Shown: piece by piece, positions 53,166-64,000 of the stretch
How the letters are laid out: every line of letters starts with the position of its first letter
Position numbering within the stretch: position 1 is the stretch's first letter
NCBI GenBank assembly: GCA_022419385.1
Contig: JAJUBI010000005.1
Coordinates: forward strand, 186,001-250,000
Length of the DNA stretch: 64,000 nucleotides
Reading direction: 5' to 3'
Origin: Paraconiothyrium sp. Pb-2020
Lineage: Eukaryota > Ascomycota > Dothideomycetes > Pleosporales > Didymosphaeriaceae
The notes under the pieces: model-generated
The model's input: the letters and a program-made list of their open reading frames with translations, nothing else
Told to the model about the DNA's origin: nothing
Database searches by the model: none
Position numbers and translations under genes: made by a program

Positions 53166-56100
53166 ATGGCAGGCCAAAGTAATGGTCGGGCGAAAACGCC
53201 AAAGAAAGCCACCCCGAATGGCAAAGCGAATGGCCATCTGAACGGTCACGCCGACAGATCCCAGAAAGTACCTGCCAAACAAACAAATACCGCCAGAAAG
53301 CAGAGGACGACGTGGATAGGCAGCTTGACAAACGTCGTGGCAAGGTACGTCTTTCTATCAAATTCCTCTCGGCTCTTTCTTGCCTGTACAGAGCCTGCAC
53401 ACGATACTTCATCGCCGCCTCCAATATGCCGCCTGTGCAATGTGACAGCATGCTAAATGTCGCCAGATTGCTATCGTGGTATCTCATTGTCACGCTTGCC
53501 TTCAGATGCCCTTCTTCGTTCACGCAATTATCCGATTCGTCACCAAAAGTCTGCAAGCCATATCTTCACGCTCGGTCGTATGCCGCACCGTACCTAGATC
53601 CCTACTATCGGACCTACGTCGCACCGCAAGTCGAAAAAGTCCAGCCGTATGTGGACACGTTCGATCAGCGCGTTTACACCCCCGTCTCGACTTTTACGAA
53701 GCACCAATACGCTACCTATGGCGCCCATCGCGTCGAGCAGGCGCAGAAGTACGCCGAGGCCGAGTGGGCCAGGACCGCGCGACCCCAAATCCAACAGCTT
53801 CAGAACAAGGCATACGCGCAGTACGAACAGTACTTAGGCCCCCATGTCAAGACCGCCTCGGATGCCGTAAGCCCCTATATTGAGCAGACTAAGGGAAGCT
53901 TGGTGGAGATCTACCATCTGAGCATCCTCCCCGCTTATGAGGCACTGTTACCATACGCTCGTCAGGCGTATGCTCAAGGCCATCACACCACCGTGCATCT
54001 CATCTTCCCTGCTGTTCAGTCCGGTCGGGATGCAACCTGGAAGTTTGCGTCTCGTACCCTCTGGCCTTACGTGCGAGTCCTTTACGGCGACAATGTCGAG
54101 CCTCAATTAGTGCGCATCAGGGAAAGACTAGGAAGATACAAGGATCAGCAGAAAATCGAGTCAGCCGCTGACGCTGTTGAATCATCATCGTAAGTTTGCA
54201 CTTTTTCCACCGTAAGACGATGCGTGCTAATCGATCTTAGGACTTCGTTGCCAGAGACTGACGCTATCACCTCCACTGCTACTATTGCTTCCGCCGTCTC
54301 TTCGGCTGTCAGTTCTGCCACCGAGTCCACAAAGTCTGGCTGGGGCGTGTTCGACGACATCTTCGGTTCGGAGTCAAGCTCAACACCGTCTGAGGTCGAG
54401 ACTAAGAATCCTACTCACTCAAAGCCTCCCCAACCCACCGGTGCAGAGCTCAGGGAAAGGCTTAACCAGGATCTTCGAGACTGGCAGACCAAGTTTGCAA
54501 CTGCTGCAGACAAAGGTGCAGAGGATCTGGACACGCGCGTTGCGGAGATCACCAAGCGACAGATCGAGAATGGTGTCAACGGACATGGCGCCGCAATGAT
54601 CGTTCAACTTGAGGAGACTGCAGAGTCAACCATCTCTTCGTTGAAGAAGTTCATCAAGCAAATTGTGAAATCGCTACCTGAAGATGCCACAGAGGAGCAG
54701 TTGGAGCAAGCCTACGAGAAATGCGTTGCCAAGACACGAGAGCTTGGACTGGCTGTCAAGAACAAGTCTCAAGCAGTCAGGCAGTGGAAAGTCGCATTCG
54801 ACCAGGAAACCGATTCCCTTGTCCGTGCCGCCGTTGGGAGCACCGTTGAAGTGCTCGAGAAGATACACGGTTTGGGTCTTCAAGAGGTCGGCATGCGCTG
54901 GGCTTGGCTTGATGGCGTGGAATATAAAGACTGGCAAAACTACCACAAGCTGAGAGACACACTTAACGAATGGCAAGAGGAGGTCGAGGCCGTTGGCGCA
55001 AGACACGATGGCTTGAAGGTTGCGCACGAGGAAGCAGCAAAGCTCGAAGACAAGGCCATGACGATAGCATCGACCATGGTAAACGAGCTCGTTCGTCTCA
55101 AGGATGTGTCCAAGTGGAAGATCTGGGCCGGAGACAATTCCGATGACTTCTCGGATAAGAAGGTACCCGTTAGGGCCTACAACGCTGCCCAGCAGGTTCT
55201 CAGCGGCGCACAAGAAGCTTCTTCCCAGGCATCTGAAGCGATCCTTGGTTCGGAGACTCCCGCCAGCGAGAGCATCGCATCTGCGGTTAAGGAATCCGCC
55301 TCGAGCGCCTCTTCACAAATTTCGGAGAAGATCGTAGGCTCAGAAACTCCTGCCGCTGAGAGTGTTGCATCGGCTGCCAAGTCTTCAGTGTCCGATGCCT
55401 CGTCCAAAATCTCCGAGGCCATCGTTGGTTCCGAGACCCCTGCTACTGAAAGTCTTGCATCGGTCCTGAAGTCAGAAGTCTCCAAAGCCTCCTCCAAAGC
55501 TTCTGCAGCCGCCAGTGTAGGCCAAGATAAGGCCAGCAGTGGAGCTTCCGACGCAGCAGAGAACATTGAGAGCGCGACCAAGGCAGCCAAGAAAAGTGCT
55601 GAAGGTGCAGCTTCTGCAGCTTCAGAGGCACCGAAGAAGGTTTGGGGCGGAGCAAATGCCCAGGTCCTTGTGGAAGCCAGGGATTTTATTTTTGACGACG
55701 TGATTGACGATGATGAGGACGATACTTACTCTCAAAAGATCCAAAGTCTAGTCGCAGACGCTGGAGACCGAGCATCTGACCTCAGTCGAGCTGTGAGCCA
55801 GGCCCTCCTCCGACCTACGAAGACGCAAGGCACCGCCGAGTCCGTCACTTCTCTTGCCAGCGAACAGTATGTGGCGGCTCTTGCTGCGGCTTCAAGCGTT
55901 TTGTATGGCACCCAACAAGGGGCAGTCGACAGCGCTACCAGCGTCGCATCGGACAAGTTTGCATCCGCTGTTACCGCGTAAGTACGCGCCTACTCATGAC
56001 TGTGAACGATACTGACAACGCGTTAGGGCATCTTACGCCATATACGGTACGCCCACGCCTACTGCAGTTGTCCAAACCGTTCGCACGCACGCTAGCTCCC

Positions 56101-57680
56101 GCTACAATGAGGCTGTTAGCATCGCCAACGAGCATTTCGAGAATGCGAAGTCGCAGCTGTCCGTTCTGGTATCTGGTACCACAAAGCCTGCTCACGAGAC
56201 TATGCTCGCAATGATCGAGAAGGCATACTCGGACTCCGTCGCAGCTGCTAGCGAACGGTTGAACGCTGCTCTGCAATACACCGACTCCGTAAAGAGCTAC
56301 GCAGCTGGCCCCACCCAAGGCTACTTTGAGTCCGTATCTTCCATTGCCTCATCTAGGTTGTCTGAAGGGTTAAGCCACGCCTCTGCTCAGTTCTCATCCC
56401 AACCAACGGGTTCACCTGCTCTCGACGGCGCACGGCGACAGTACTACGAGGCTATTGGATTGGCCCACGAACGATACTCTGAGTTCCTCGGTGCTGCTTC
56501 TAGTGCCGTCTATGGACCGGAGCAGGGCACCTTCGAATCGCTTGCCTCGGTAGCATCCGGGTCGGCAGCTTCGATTGCCGATTCCGCGCAGTCGTACGCA
56601 TCAGGTGCATCCGATTCTGCACAATCCGCCGCGGCCAATGCCCAGAAGGCAGCCGAGTCTCTGGCGTCGCAAGTCAGCTCTGGTGTCATTGGATCTGAAA
56701 CTCCCTGGACCGAATCTGTAGCCTCTCAAGCGAGTCAAAACTGGGAGGCTCTTATTGCGAAGGCCAGCAACCAAGTGTACGGCGCGCCAACTCCTTGGGC
56801 CGAATCAGCCTACTCGCAAGCTGGCGCCTACGCTGCACAAGCAACCGCCCAGGCCGTCGAACAGGCTGCCGCCGTTCAAGCTTTGATTTCTGAACTTGTC
56901 GTTGGCAAAGAGCCTGACTTTACGGAGAGCGTCATGGCTCGCTTCTCTTCTGCATACTTCACGGGCCTTCCGGCCGCTGTCTCCTCGGTCAACTCATACG
57001 CGTCTGAGAACTACGAAGCTGTCACCTCCTATGCCGGCGACAGCTACGAAGCGGCCTCTGAGTTTGCCGCAGAAGCCTACGCTTCTGCCTCATCGGTTGT
57101 TGAATCTGTCTTCGTACCTCCGCCGGCTATCGAGACCATCCTCAGCAACGTCAACGAGCAGCTCAACGCCGCCGTCGAAAGTGCTTCCGTCGCCGTCTAC
57201 GGCACGCAGAAGGGCACCGTCGAGCAAGCCAGCGAGTCCGTCGCCAGCGCTTACGCTTCTGTCCAGTCCAGGGCCAGCGAAGCCATCTACGGTACCGCAC
57301 AAGCATCCCAAGACTTCGCGGCCGTGGCCTCTAGCGCTCAAGCAGCTATCAGTGAGGCCATCTTCGGCACGCCTACGGCCACGGGATACGCAGCTTCTGC
57401 TTCCAGCGGCGCGGCTGCCGCAGCGAGCGTATACAGCTCTGTTGCTTCCGTCGCAAGCGAAAAGGCTGCCAACGCCGCAGCGGCCGCCAGCGAAGCTATC
57501 TACGGACCGGAGCAAGGTGCTGTGGAGAGCGCAAGCGCCCGTCTCGCTGCTGCGGTCGAGGCGGCGAACTCCCGCATCAGCGAGCTCTACGCTGCAGCTT
57601 CAACCAATGCCGAGGCCGCGGCTAGCGGCGCGAGCAGCGTAGCGGCCGAGGCGACGAAGCGCGTCAAGGATGAGTTGTAG
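53166..57680 (+). CDS. Large Ala/Ser-rich helical repeat protein with one N-terminal membrane segment
   Basis: Four exons: 53166-53344, 53467-54189, 54241-55977 and 56027-57680. Introns of 122, 51 and 49 nt give 1430 residues. The first intron joins WIGSLTNVVAR to LLSWYLIVTLAFRCPSSF, creating one membrane helix at about residues 55-75. Next is an aromatic, apolipoprotein-like helical region (YAAPYLDPYYRTYVAPQVEK), then a charged coiled-coil region (DLRDWQTKFATAADKGAEDL). From about residue 620 to the end there is a long series of degenerate repeats around two cores, GSETPA-ES-AS and YG-EQG-VES-AS, roughly fourteen in all. No homeodomain or enzyme motif is seen, so any transcription-factor name from database transfer would be spurious. 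It could coat a membrane or lipid surface. Function unknown. Confidence 0.8.
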
Positions 57681-58325
57681 ACTCGCTGCATCGTTGAGAC
57701 GACGTGTTTCGTCGAACGAGTCCCCGTTACCTGGATTGCGTCGTCGCCGACAACAGTATCTTTCCAACCGAGAGACTGAATGACGGACCAGGTGTACAAT
57801 TGACACGATATCCCTCTTCGCACCGCACATCCCTTGACTTCCCAACGACGAATCTATCTCCGACAAACATCACCTCACCCTCGTTTCCCTCTAATGTGCG
57901 CAACAAATCTATCTACGACAACACCACATCCCTCTTTACTCCCGAACGCTTTTCAGGTCATCCTTCCGGCGGTGGTCATGCTCTTGCGGTAGCGGTATTC
58001 CCCACAGTTGCAGCAGGGCTGGGCTGGATATGCAATGAATGTTATGCTGTATGATTTAGTTTTCTTGATACTGTGGTATGGCAAGGGAGGAATATAGTTT
58101 AGTGTCTTACAATGTAGCGTATAGGGGCTGTAGGCAGTGAATATACCCTTTTTTGCTTTTGATTGTTTGAAGTGGTCTGTGAGTATGTACGCAGTTGCTG
58201 GAAACACCGACAACGGCCAACCGGGATGAGACACCATCCGTTCGATTCCAGCGCTCTTTCAAGATGCCCCAACCTTGAGGGTGCCAACAGTATATCCATC
58301 CAAACCATATCAAGTCCGTAACCAT
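57681..58325. other. Convergent intergenic region, 0.65 kb
   Basis: 3' flanks of the repeat protein and of the rhodopsin-like gene. A GTTCGATTCC T-loop-like string at about 58240 is not part of a foldable tRNA. Confidence 0.5.
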
Positions 58326-59518
58326 TCATACCGCATCCCCGTCATCCACATCTCTGCTCACCCTCACCGTCGCCACATCCCTCTTCTTCCCTCCCTGCCC
58401 CGAATGCACACTATCCTTGAACCCCGAATCATCCGTCCTCCTACTCGGCGGCACCCCGTCCCCCGCCTCCTGCTCCCCCATACTCATGACAAAACTCGGC
58501 CTCGTCAACGTCCCCCTCGTCACCAGCACGCCCGCCCTATGCAGCACTCTTTCCGCAGGCGCCTTGAGCGGCGCCAAGCACGCCGCGATAATGCCCAGGA
58601 GTACTTCCAGCATGCACCACATGCTCATCATGACGGTGGAAGAGAGCAAATCGCCCGCGAAAGTAGCGTCCGAAATGCCCATGCGGTACGCCGCGATGGC
58701 CGCAGCGACCAGCCCCATAGCCATGAGGCAGCAGATGAGGAACTTCTCGCGGGCCGAGCGGTGCAGGGTGCGGATGAGGTGGATGGGGAGGAGGGCCAGT
58801 ATCACGTCGTTGAGGACTAGGAGACCTGTTTTTGTCAGTTGCTATCTAGGACTACCGCGGATTTCAATGCGAAGGGGAAGGGGGATGTTAGATGGGTATA
58901 AACGTACTGTTCGCCACCCAGCCGAAAATAAGCACGTAGCGACGCGGCCAGCACCGCACGTCGTACACCGGCATCCAGCTCGCTCGCAGCGGCCTGCAGT
59001 TCGCAAATTGGAATAACATGTGGCCGGAATAGGTCAGCGTTTGTATCACTACGATGCTCCAGAGGGTGATCTTCCAGTAGCGGTCGTGGCTCAGGCGCAG
59101 GAGAGAGAGCGCGATGGATAAGCGCGTTAATGCGATGGCGGCGATCCAGACAACTTGCTGGACGAAGTTTATCTTCATTACCTGGATGACGTCCGATGGG
59201 GGGACGTAGTGACTATGGTGGCCCCAGCCGTGGGCAGAGGAGGCGGCGGAGAGGGACAGGTCGACGAGGCATAGTACCTATATCCCAAGATATCAGTCCG
59301 GAGCTGAGAGATGAGAATAAGAAGTGTGGAATGGGGGTGCTTACAGTAGCTATCAGTATGAGGTAGTCGTCCACTCGAAGATTGAAGTTTGGTCGTATCC
59401 GCGAATAGATGCGCGCACTGCAGAGGAGCACGGCGAGGAGTGTGAAGACGCCGGTTACGGCGAGGAAGGTCGGCGCATAGTTTGTGTCGGGAGGTGGTGG
59501 ACCGTCTAGGATGCTCAT
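58326..59518 (-). CDS. Seven-helix integral membrane protein, fungal rhodopsin/PTH11-like family
   Basis: Three exons: 59518-59345, 59277-58908 and 58825-58326. Introns of 67 and 82 nt give 347 residues. Seven hydrophobic helices are evident. Motifs of the fungal rhodopsin-domain family include LRVDDYLILIAT at the end of helix 2, KINFVQQVVWIAAIALTRLS in the helix-3 region (here with no CFEM domain), FANCRPLRASW and CWPRRYVLIFGWVANS. The hydrophilic C-terminus carries SFVMSMGEQEAGDGVPPSRR. These proteins are abundant in Pezizomycotina. Some (PTH11) act as receptors in surface sensing, but most are uncharacterised. An upstream in-frame ATG at 59620 would add a hydrophobic leader. I chose 59518 (MSILDGPPPP), the form usual for the family. 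Family confident, ligand unknown. Confidence 0.85.
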
Positions 59519-61365
59519 CGTTCCGTTCTGTGCTGTATTTGTGCGAAGAAGTATTAAATAGGCACCTGGGGTATAACGCAGGAATAGCAATATCAAAAAT
59601 AACCACCAGTACACATCCACGAACGCAGGCCCCTACCAGAGAATCGAAGAACAAGGTCACCGCCGTTCAGAGCGGATGCAAAGAGCGTTCAACCCACGGT
59701 CGCGTCCCCGATGACGACTTGTACCCGTCGACCCTCTTCCTGGGCCCTCCCGTCCCGCAGCTGATCTCCTGACAACCTTCTCAGCTCCCAAACCCATCCA
59801 CTAGAAAGCTGCAACGCCGTTGCGGCGTCGAAATTGGCTCATTAGACGTTCCGCTGCGGCCCTGGTGCACCCATGGCCCCCGTATAGAAATAGCTAGCTA
59901 CAGGATCGCTCCCCCAGCACCGGGACCACCCCATTGGCTCCCCCAGCATTGCCAGCACTCGCAATACTTCTTGGCCACGCTTCACGATGGATAGAGTTTC
60001 GCCTTGGGCCTTACGCAGGCCTTTGCGCCGCGGGAAGCGAACGCGTAAGCAGGTAAACTCGCTTCGCTCGTACGCTTTCATTGACAAAGTTTCGTACGGG
60101 TAAATGGATTACCTAACCGCTGCGGAAGCAGAGCAAGCGCAGTCTAAGATCGCAGCGGAGAGCCGGCTAAACGGGCGGCATGATGGTAGACGGCGGGCGG
60201 AAGTTGTGTACCCTTCCGCGTCCGCAGCGCGAGGGCACATGACTCGCAGCTTGGTGTCTGATGCGCGGACGCAAGACCGCTTTCTGGCGTGTTCACTGGC
60301 GCGTGGAGAAACTCTACTCATCCTCTATTGCGACCTCGTGAACATGGCCCCTCCTGAACGAGGTACCGTAGACCTTTCCACTCAACGGATCAGCTACTTG
60401 CAAGCGACATGATACAGAGGTCGAACAGAGGGCAAAAATGAAGGCCTGAGTGTTGATGCTGAAGCTGATGATTCTCGTGCACCCCTAGCCTAGCTCTTTT
60501 GTTGCATGCAAAAGTCACGGTTCTGAGTCCGTTGCGCCCACGAACCGCTGCAAAGTAATATGTCGCGTAAACCTAGCTGAGCATCAAACGCAGCATGACA
60601 TTGCTGCGTCGCCACACATACGGGGAAACCCTCTCCATCCTTCAGTTGCCTCGCCTTCGCGCTCGTTGTCTCAACGAGGTAACATATCCGACCTTACGCG
60701 TCGAGGATCTCTCTCTACATCATCGGCAATGATAGATGCGATGTGGATCTATCGATAAAGCATACATTGATCAATTGCTTCTGGGGGTATTCGAATAATC
60801 AGTGCTCGCGGAGTTTGTGACGTACTTCTGGCCAGAGGCCGGCAAGGTGACAGGCTTCGTAGTGCAAAGATGTGGAGTGGGCCCGGGAGGATGTCTTTGC
60901 AAAGTATGGAGCCGCGTTACGAGAGCTTGTCGGCGGTACACATTTTGTGGGGACAGAGACGGCTGGGTACCGGCCAGGGTACATGAACGGAGCAAGTCGT
61001 AGCAGCCAGCGAGTGACTTGCGAGGTTTGGAGAGCCCCAAGTAACTCTGCTATCTGTAGTGTTGTGGGGCCTATGTAAGTGATATTGCACTGGACTCAAC
61101 GGTGCTTATGAAGGCAACCTCTAGATATTCTTAATTCCGAAATTCCGAACCGTTTCCGACGCTAACATCAGCCCGACTTTCAAAAACTCCAATTCCACAC
61201 GCTTTCAGTCGAGGAACTTACACCATGGCGCCTTGACATACCGGCGACTACGCGCCTAGCATTACAACCTTAAACAGCGTCGCGCAACCGTACGCGCGAA
61301 ATCGACCGCTCAACGAGAGTTATGCGCCGACCCCACAGCCCACAATTTCAGATCAGAGGCGCGCA
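59519..61365. other. Gene-free stretch, 1.85 kb
   Basis: No gene recognised. The open frame at 60104-60412 has no conserved motif or splice partner. Confidence 0.45.
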
Positions 61366-62187
61366 ATGAGCGAGAAACACGGACAGTGGAAGCGCGAAAA
61401 GCGGAAACAAGTTCAATCAGATGATGGATGGACGGTTGTCTCCGGCGGAAGGCCGAAAGATGGCGCTGGAGCCCAACAGCTACAATCTGCAAGGCCTACC
61501 CGATCAGTAGGCGGGCTGACCGAGGAGAAGCTCTTGGAGGAGTTGAACACAATGGAGCGGAAATGGGAGAAGACATCCTGCGCGAAGAATCTCGCGCGGA
61601 TGCTCAGCTTGCGGGACTGGACGGTCAAAGAGGCGGCTTGCATTGGCATTGGAAGTTTCAGCATTGATTGGGACCATCGGTATCGGTCGATGTGGCAGCT
61701 GGTACTGTTTAGGGCGGTGATAAAGCTAGGTAAGTCGTAGTTCTTCGTTGTGGATCGAGAACCGTAAACTAATAGGTGGTTAGTACAGCAGCAGGGTAAA
61801 CCACTTGCTTTATACGCGCAAGAACCAGCGTTCACGCCTCTCGATATCGCGTTCCTCGCGCGTCTTGGGATCACCGCCGTTGCTTCCTCTGTTGAGTCCC
61901 ATATCACAACGACGTCCTTCGTATATGCGCCGTTTGTCGACTGGTACATACTTCTGCCCATATTCTTGAAGGGTCAGGATCCGGAGCTATACATTGGCAA
62001 CGAGATATTGGGTGACTATAAGACATACGCAAACTCTGGGGACAAGAAAGCCGTGCTTGAAGAGTGTAATGAGCTGGGAAAGAAATTTGCATATAAGAGG
62101 GAGCGTAGAAAGGTTCCGGAGTTCGAAGAGCATGGAAATGCGTTGGAGGGATTGATGATATATTGGAAAGAGGATGAAGACGATTGA
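61366..62187 (+). CDS. SRR1-like domain protein (Ber1-like)
   Basis: Two exons: 61366-61729 and 61784-62187. The 54-nt intron at 61730-61783 gives 255 residues. The nearer acceptor at 61775 would give an immediate stop, so the second AG (GGTTAG) is used. The N-terminus contains DDGWTVVSGGRPKD, common in fungal SRR1 proteins. The SRR1-like domain shows CIGIGSFSID, ALYAQEPAFTPLDIAFLARL, and SFVYAPFVDWYILLPIFL followed by LYIGNEI. By family knowledge Arabidopsis SRR1 affects the circadian clock and yeast Ber1 affects microtubule-related processes, but no biochemical activity is established. The gene is compact and complete. Confidence 0.87.
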
Positions 62188-62750
62188 AATGTATGACCAT
62201 ATACCCACATCTTAGTCCGGAAAGGGACAGTAACACCGAGGTAGAGCTACTTGAGGTAGCCACCATACTGAAGGGTTGAAAGGGACAATCGTATACCTCA
62301 GTCCACATCAGCAAAGCCACCTCGGAAGCTGAAAGTAACCCCCTGTTCGTGCCCAGATACAAATCATAGTATAGTCTATCAAGGCAGATTGAGCGGCTTA
62401 GCAAGTGTCCAGCTTTGACCTTCCACTCTTGAGCATGTGGCTCTAAGGTTCCTCACTTGCCAATCTGTTCACTCTTTTTCCCGCATCCCATTTTGATATC
62501 ATCTTCTACCACCTGTACAGCATCCACCATTTCGTGCTCCTCTCCGTCTTTGAGTAGCACTCACTTTCCCCTTCACCCTGTTCTCTAATTGCGGGCCTGC
62601 CGTGCGACGCTGTCTTCACCAGCCGTTCCTTCCAGTTCTGTCACCGCAACCAGCACAACGATACCCCGCCGTTTCTGTTGGCTTCTTACCTCACCTCGCA
62701 ACTTGTACTCTGCTATCACAATCTGACTTTGAAAACCCATCATCGTCGCA
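62188..62750. other. Intergenic, 0.56 kb
   Basis: 3' flank of the SRR1 gene and pyrimidine-rich promoter/leader of the next gene. No other feature seen. Confidence 0.5.
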
Positions 62751-64000
62751 ATGGCGCCGCAAGTCAGTCGCTCCGAGTTCCCATGGAGCAGTCCGGTTGT
62801 CATTGTCAAGTCTGGAGACGTAGCTCTCACCAAAGAAGAACTCGCGGACTTGGTCCTTGGTAGGCGCTCGAGTTACGCCCTTCTACTGGTTCACTGACAT
62901 ACGCAGGTTCCCTTGCTACGGACGCCTTGGGCAGTGACGCAACACCACCTTACAAGCCGGGCGTGAAAGTCAGACCGGCACATCCCTCGCGCGATCTCAA
63001 TAAAGAGAATGCAGAGCTCAAGAGAGCGCTTGAGCAGTGCCGGAAGCGCGAAGGTGCTATTCGAGCTGTGTTTGTCAAGAATTACGAGAAAGAGCAAGAG
63101 CTAGCCGCGAAGGAGCGAGAGCTAGACGAGCATCATTCTAGGCTGGCAATATACGAAGCACGACTAGAACTTGAAAAAAAACGCTCCCTCAAGCAGCATT
63201 GGACCGATTTCTGGGCGGACCACACGCCCGCACAAGCCGACCGGAAACTGAAGGCACGCATCGAGTACCTTGAGCGAGAGTTGAGCCGGTGCCAGAAGCA
63301 CGAGGACGCAATTAAGGAGGCGCTCAATGAGAACCAGGAGAAAGAGCAGCACCAGAGGAATGAAGATGAACTGCTGCAGATCAACAAGGAAGCTCTCGAA
63401 GAGCAAAAGCGGATCGTCGACATGCATGTTGCAGAGCAGAAGTATATGCTTGCGACCTACAAAGTTAAACCCGCGCGGTCAGATGATAAAGTGGAGTCCG
63501 AAAGCAATCAAGATTCAACGATCACCCTGGACCAAGTGCAGAGTACCATCCTAGTATGTGGAGATTCCAAGAAGCTGTTCGACAACGAATCTCTCGCACA
63601 TCTCGACGAATACGACTTAGGGCTGTTCAATTCAACAGTCATGAAGTCTCAGGAGATAGAGCTCCTCCGAAGGCACGACTACTACAAAGGCTGGCTTGAT
63701 GCAAAGATTGCCGAAAACGCGGAGCATGCGTTAAACGAAGGACTCCTGCAGGAAGGTGACGCAGAATACCTCTTGAACATTATTGACCCTAGGAATGCAT
63801 ATAATGCAGGTCGCAATGTTGGCGGTCTGTTCTATTGGTCTGCGCTATGTTTGGAGACCGGGCGGGTGGAAAGGGACGTCCGACTTGATGGCAGGCAGTG
63901 GGCTTTGAGTGACCTAAATCGTCCGACAACAATACGGGACGAGTATTTCTGGGAGGGTGTCGAGGCTGGTAAGACTGCCGCCTCCGAGCTTTTCTGGGGG
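62751..64000 (+). CDS. Coiled-coil protein, truncated by window edge
   Basis: Exon 1 is 62751-62859 and exon 2 starts at 62907 (intron 62860-62906, 47 nt) and is still open at 64000, so at least 400 residues are encoded here. The N-terminus (MAPQVSRSEFPWSSPVVIVK, then SGDVALTKEELADLVLG) looks folded. Residues about 60-240 form a long charged coiled coil (LNKENAELKRALEQCRKREG, KARIEYLERELSRCQKHEDA). Beyond it a more globular segment reads LLRRHDYYKGWLDAKIAENA, YLLNIIDPRNAYNAGRNVGG and EYFWEGVEAGKTAASELFWG. The family is not recognised. The ATG follows CGTCGCA, a reasonable start context, and is the first in frame before the splice site. The 3' end lies outside the window. Confidence 0.75.

Noticed and set aside
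56896..57642. 248-residue alternative frame inside the repeat protein
   Set aside because: Shifted reading of the Ala/Ser repeats; the main frame has consistent exon joins and periodic repeats.
58236..58262. T-loop-like GTTCGATTCC string suggestive of a tRNA
   Set aside because: Surrounding sequence does not form acceptor or anticodon stems on either strand.
60104..60412. 102-residue plus-strand frame
   Set aside because: No motif, no plausible splice partner, and unbiased composition; treated as chance.

Overview
This window is nuclear DNA of a filamentous ascomycete. Genes are split by many short spliceosomal introns (about 44-125 nt, mostly GT-AG, several with CTAA-type branch points). 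Products are typical of fungi: a Zn2Cys6 AflR-like regulator, an Ssk1-type response regulator, a rhodopsin/PTH11-like membrane protein, the fungal mitoribosomal protein mL60 and a Doa10 ubiquitin ligase. Gene content suggests Dothideomycetes, but this is an impression, not a search result. I rebuilt the introns by hand from splice signals and protein continuity. Each proposed coding sequence sums to a multiple of three, except where I say a model is unresolved.

Layout. 0-23 kb is gene-dense and housekeeping-like: amino-acid permease (238-2059, +), small DUF4267-type membrane protein (2511-2918, +), catalase-like protein (4124-5467, -), zinc-independent alcohol dehydrogenase/quinone reductase (5934-7179, -), secreted 5'-nucleotidase-like phosphoesterase (7681-9870, -), haspin kinase (10599-12839, -), Ssk1 HOG-pathway regulator (13405-15804, -), a double-CxxC protein (17620-18423, +), a pantothenate/allantoate-type MFS transporter (19318-21020, +) and a single-pass membrane protein with a probable frame break (21549-23109, -).

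23-45 kb is gene-poor and looks accessory. It has long stretches with no coding signal, small degenerate repeats, a secreted FAD-linked oxidase, a decayed C2H2/retropepsin-like gene, a DUF7580-like/subtilisin protease, a gasdermin-like protein, an orphan AflR-like regulator and a disordered nuclear-type protein. The most interesting pair is the subtilisin-like protease gene (31270-34317) followed on the same strand by a 260-residue protein (35047-35829) that resembles fungal gasdermin-like proteins. Together they look like a HET-Q2/HET-Q1-type regulated cell-death module, with the protease fused to an N-terminal DUF7580-like region.

45-64 kb is housekeeping again: MRPL31 and TRS20/sedlin diverge from a 0.4-kb promoter, then come DOA10 (1629 residues, one exon), a 1430-residue Ala/Ser-rich repeat protein, a seven-helix rhodopsin-like protein, an SRR1-domain protein, and a coiled-coil protein that runs off the right edge. 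No tRNA, rRNA, CRISPR or intact transposon was recognised.
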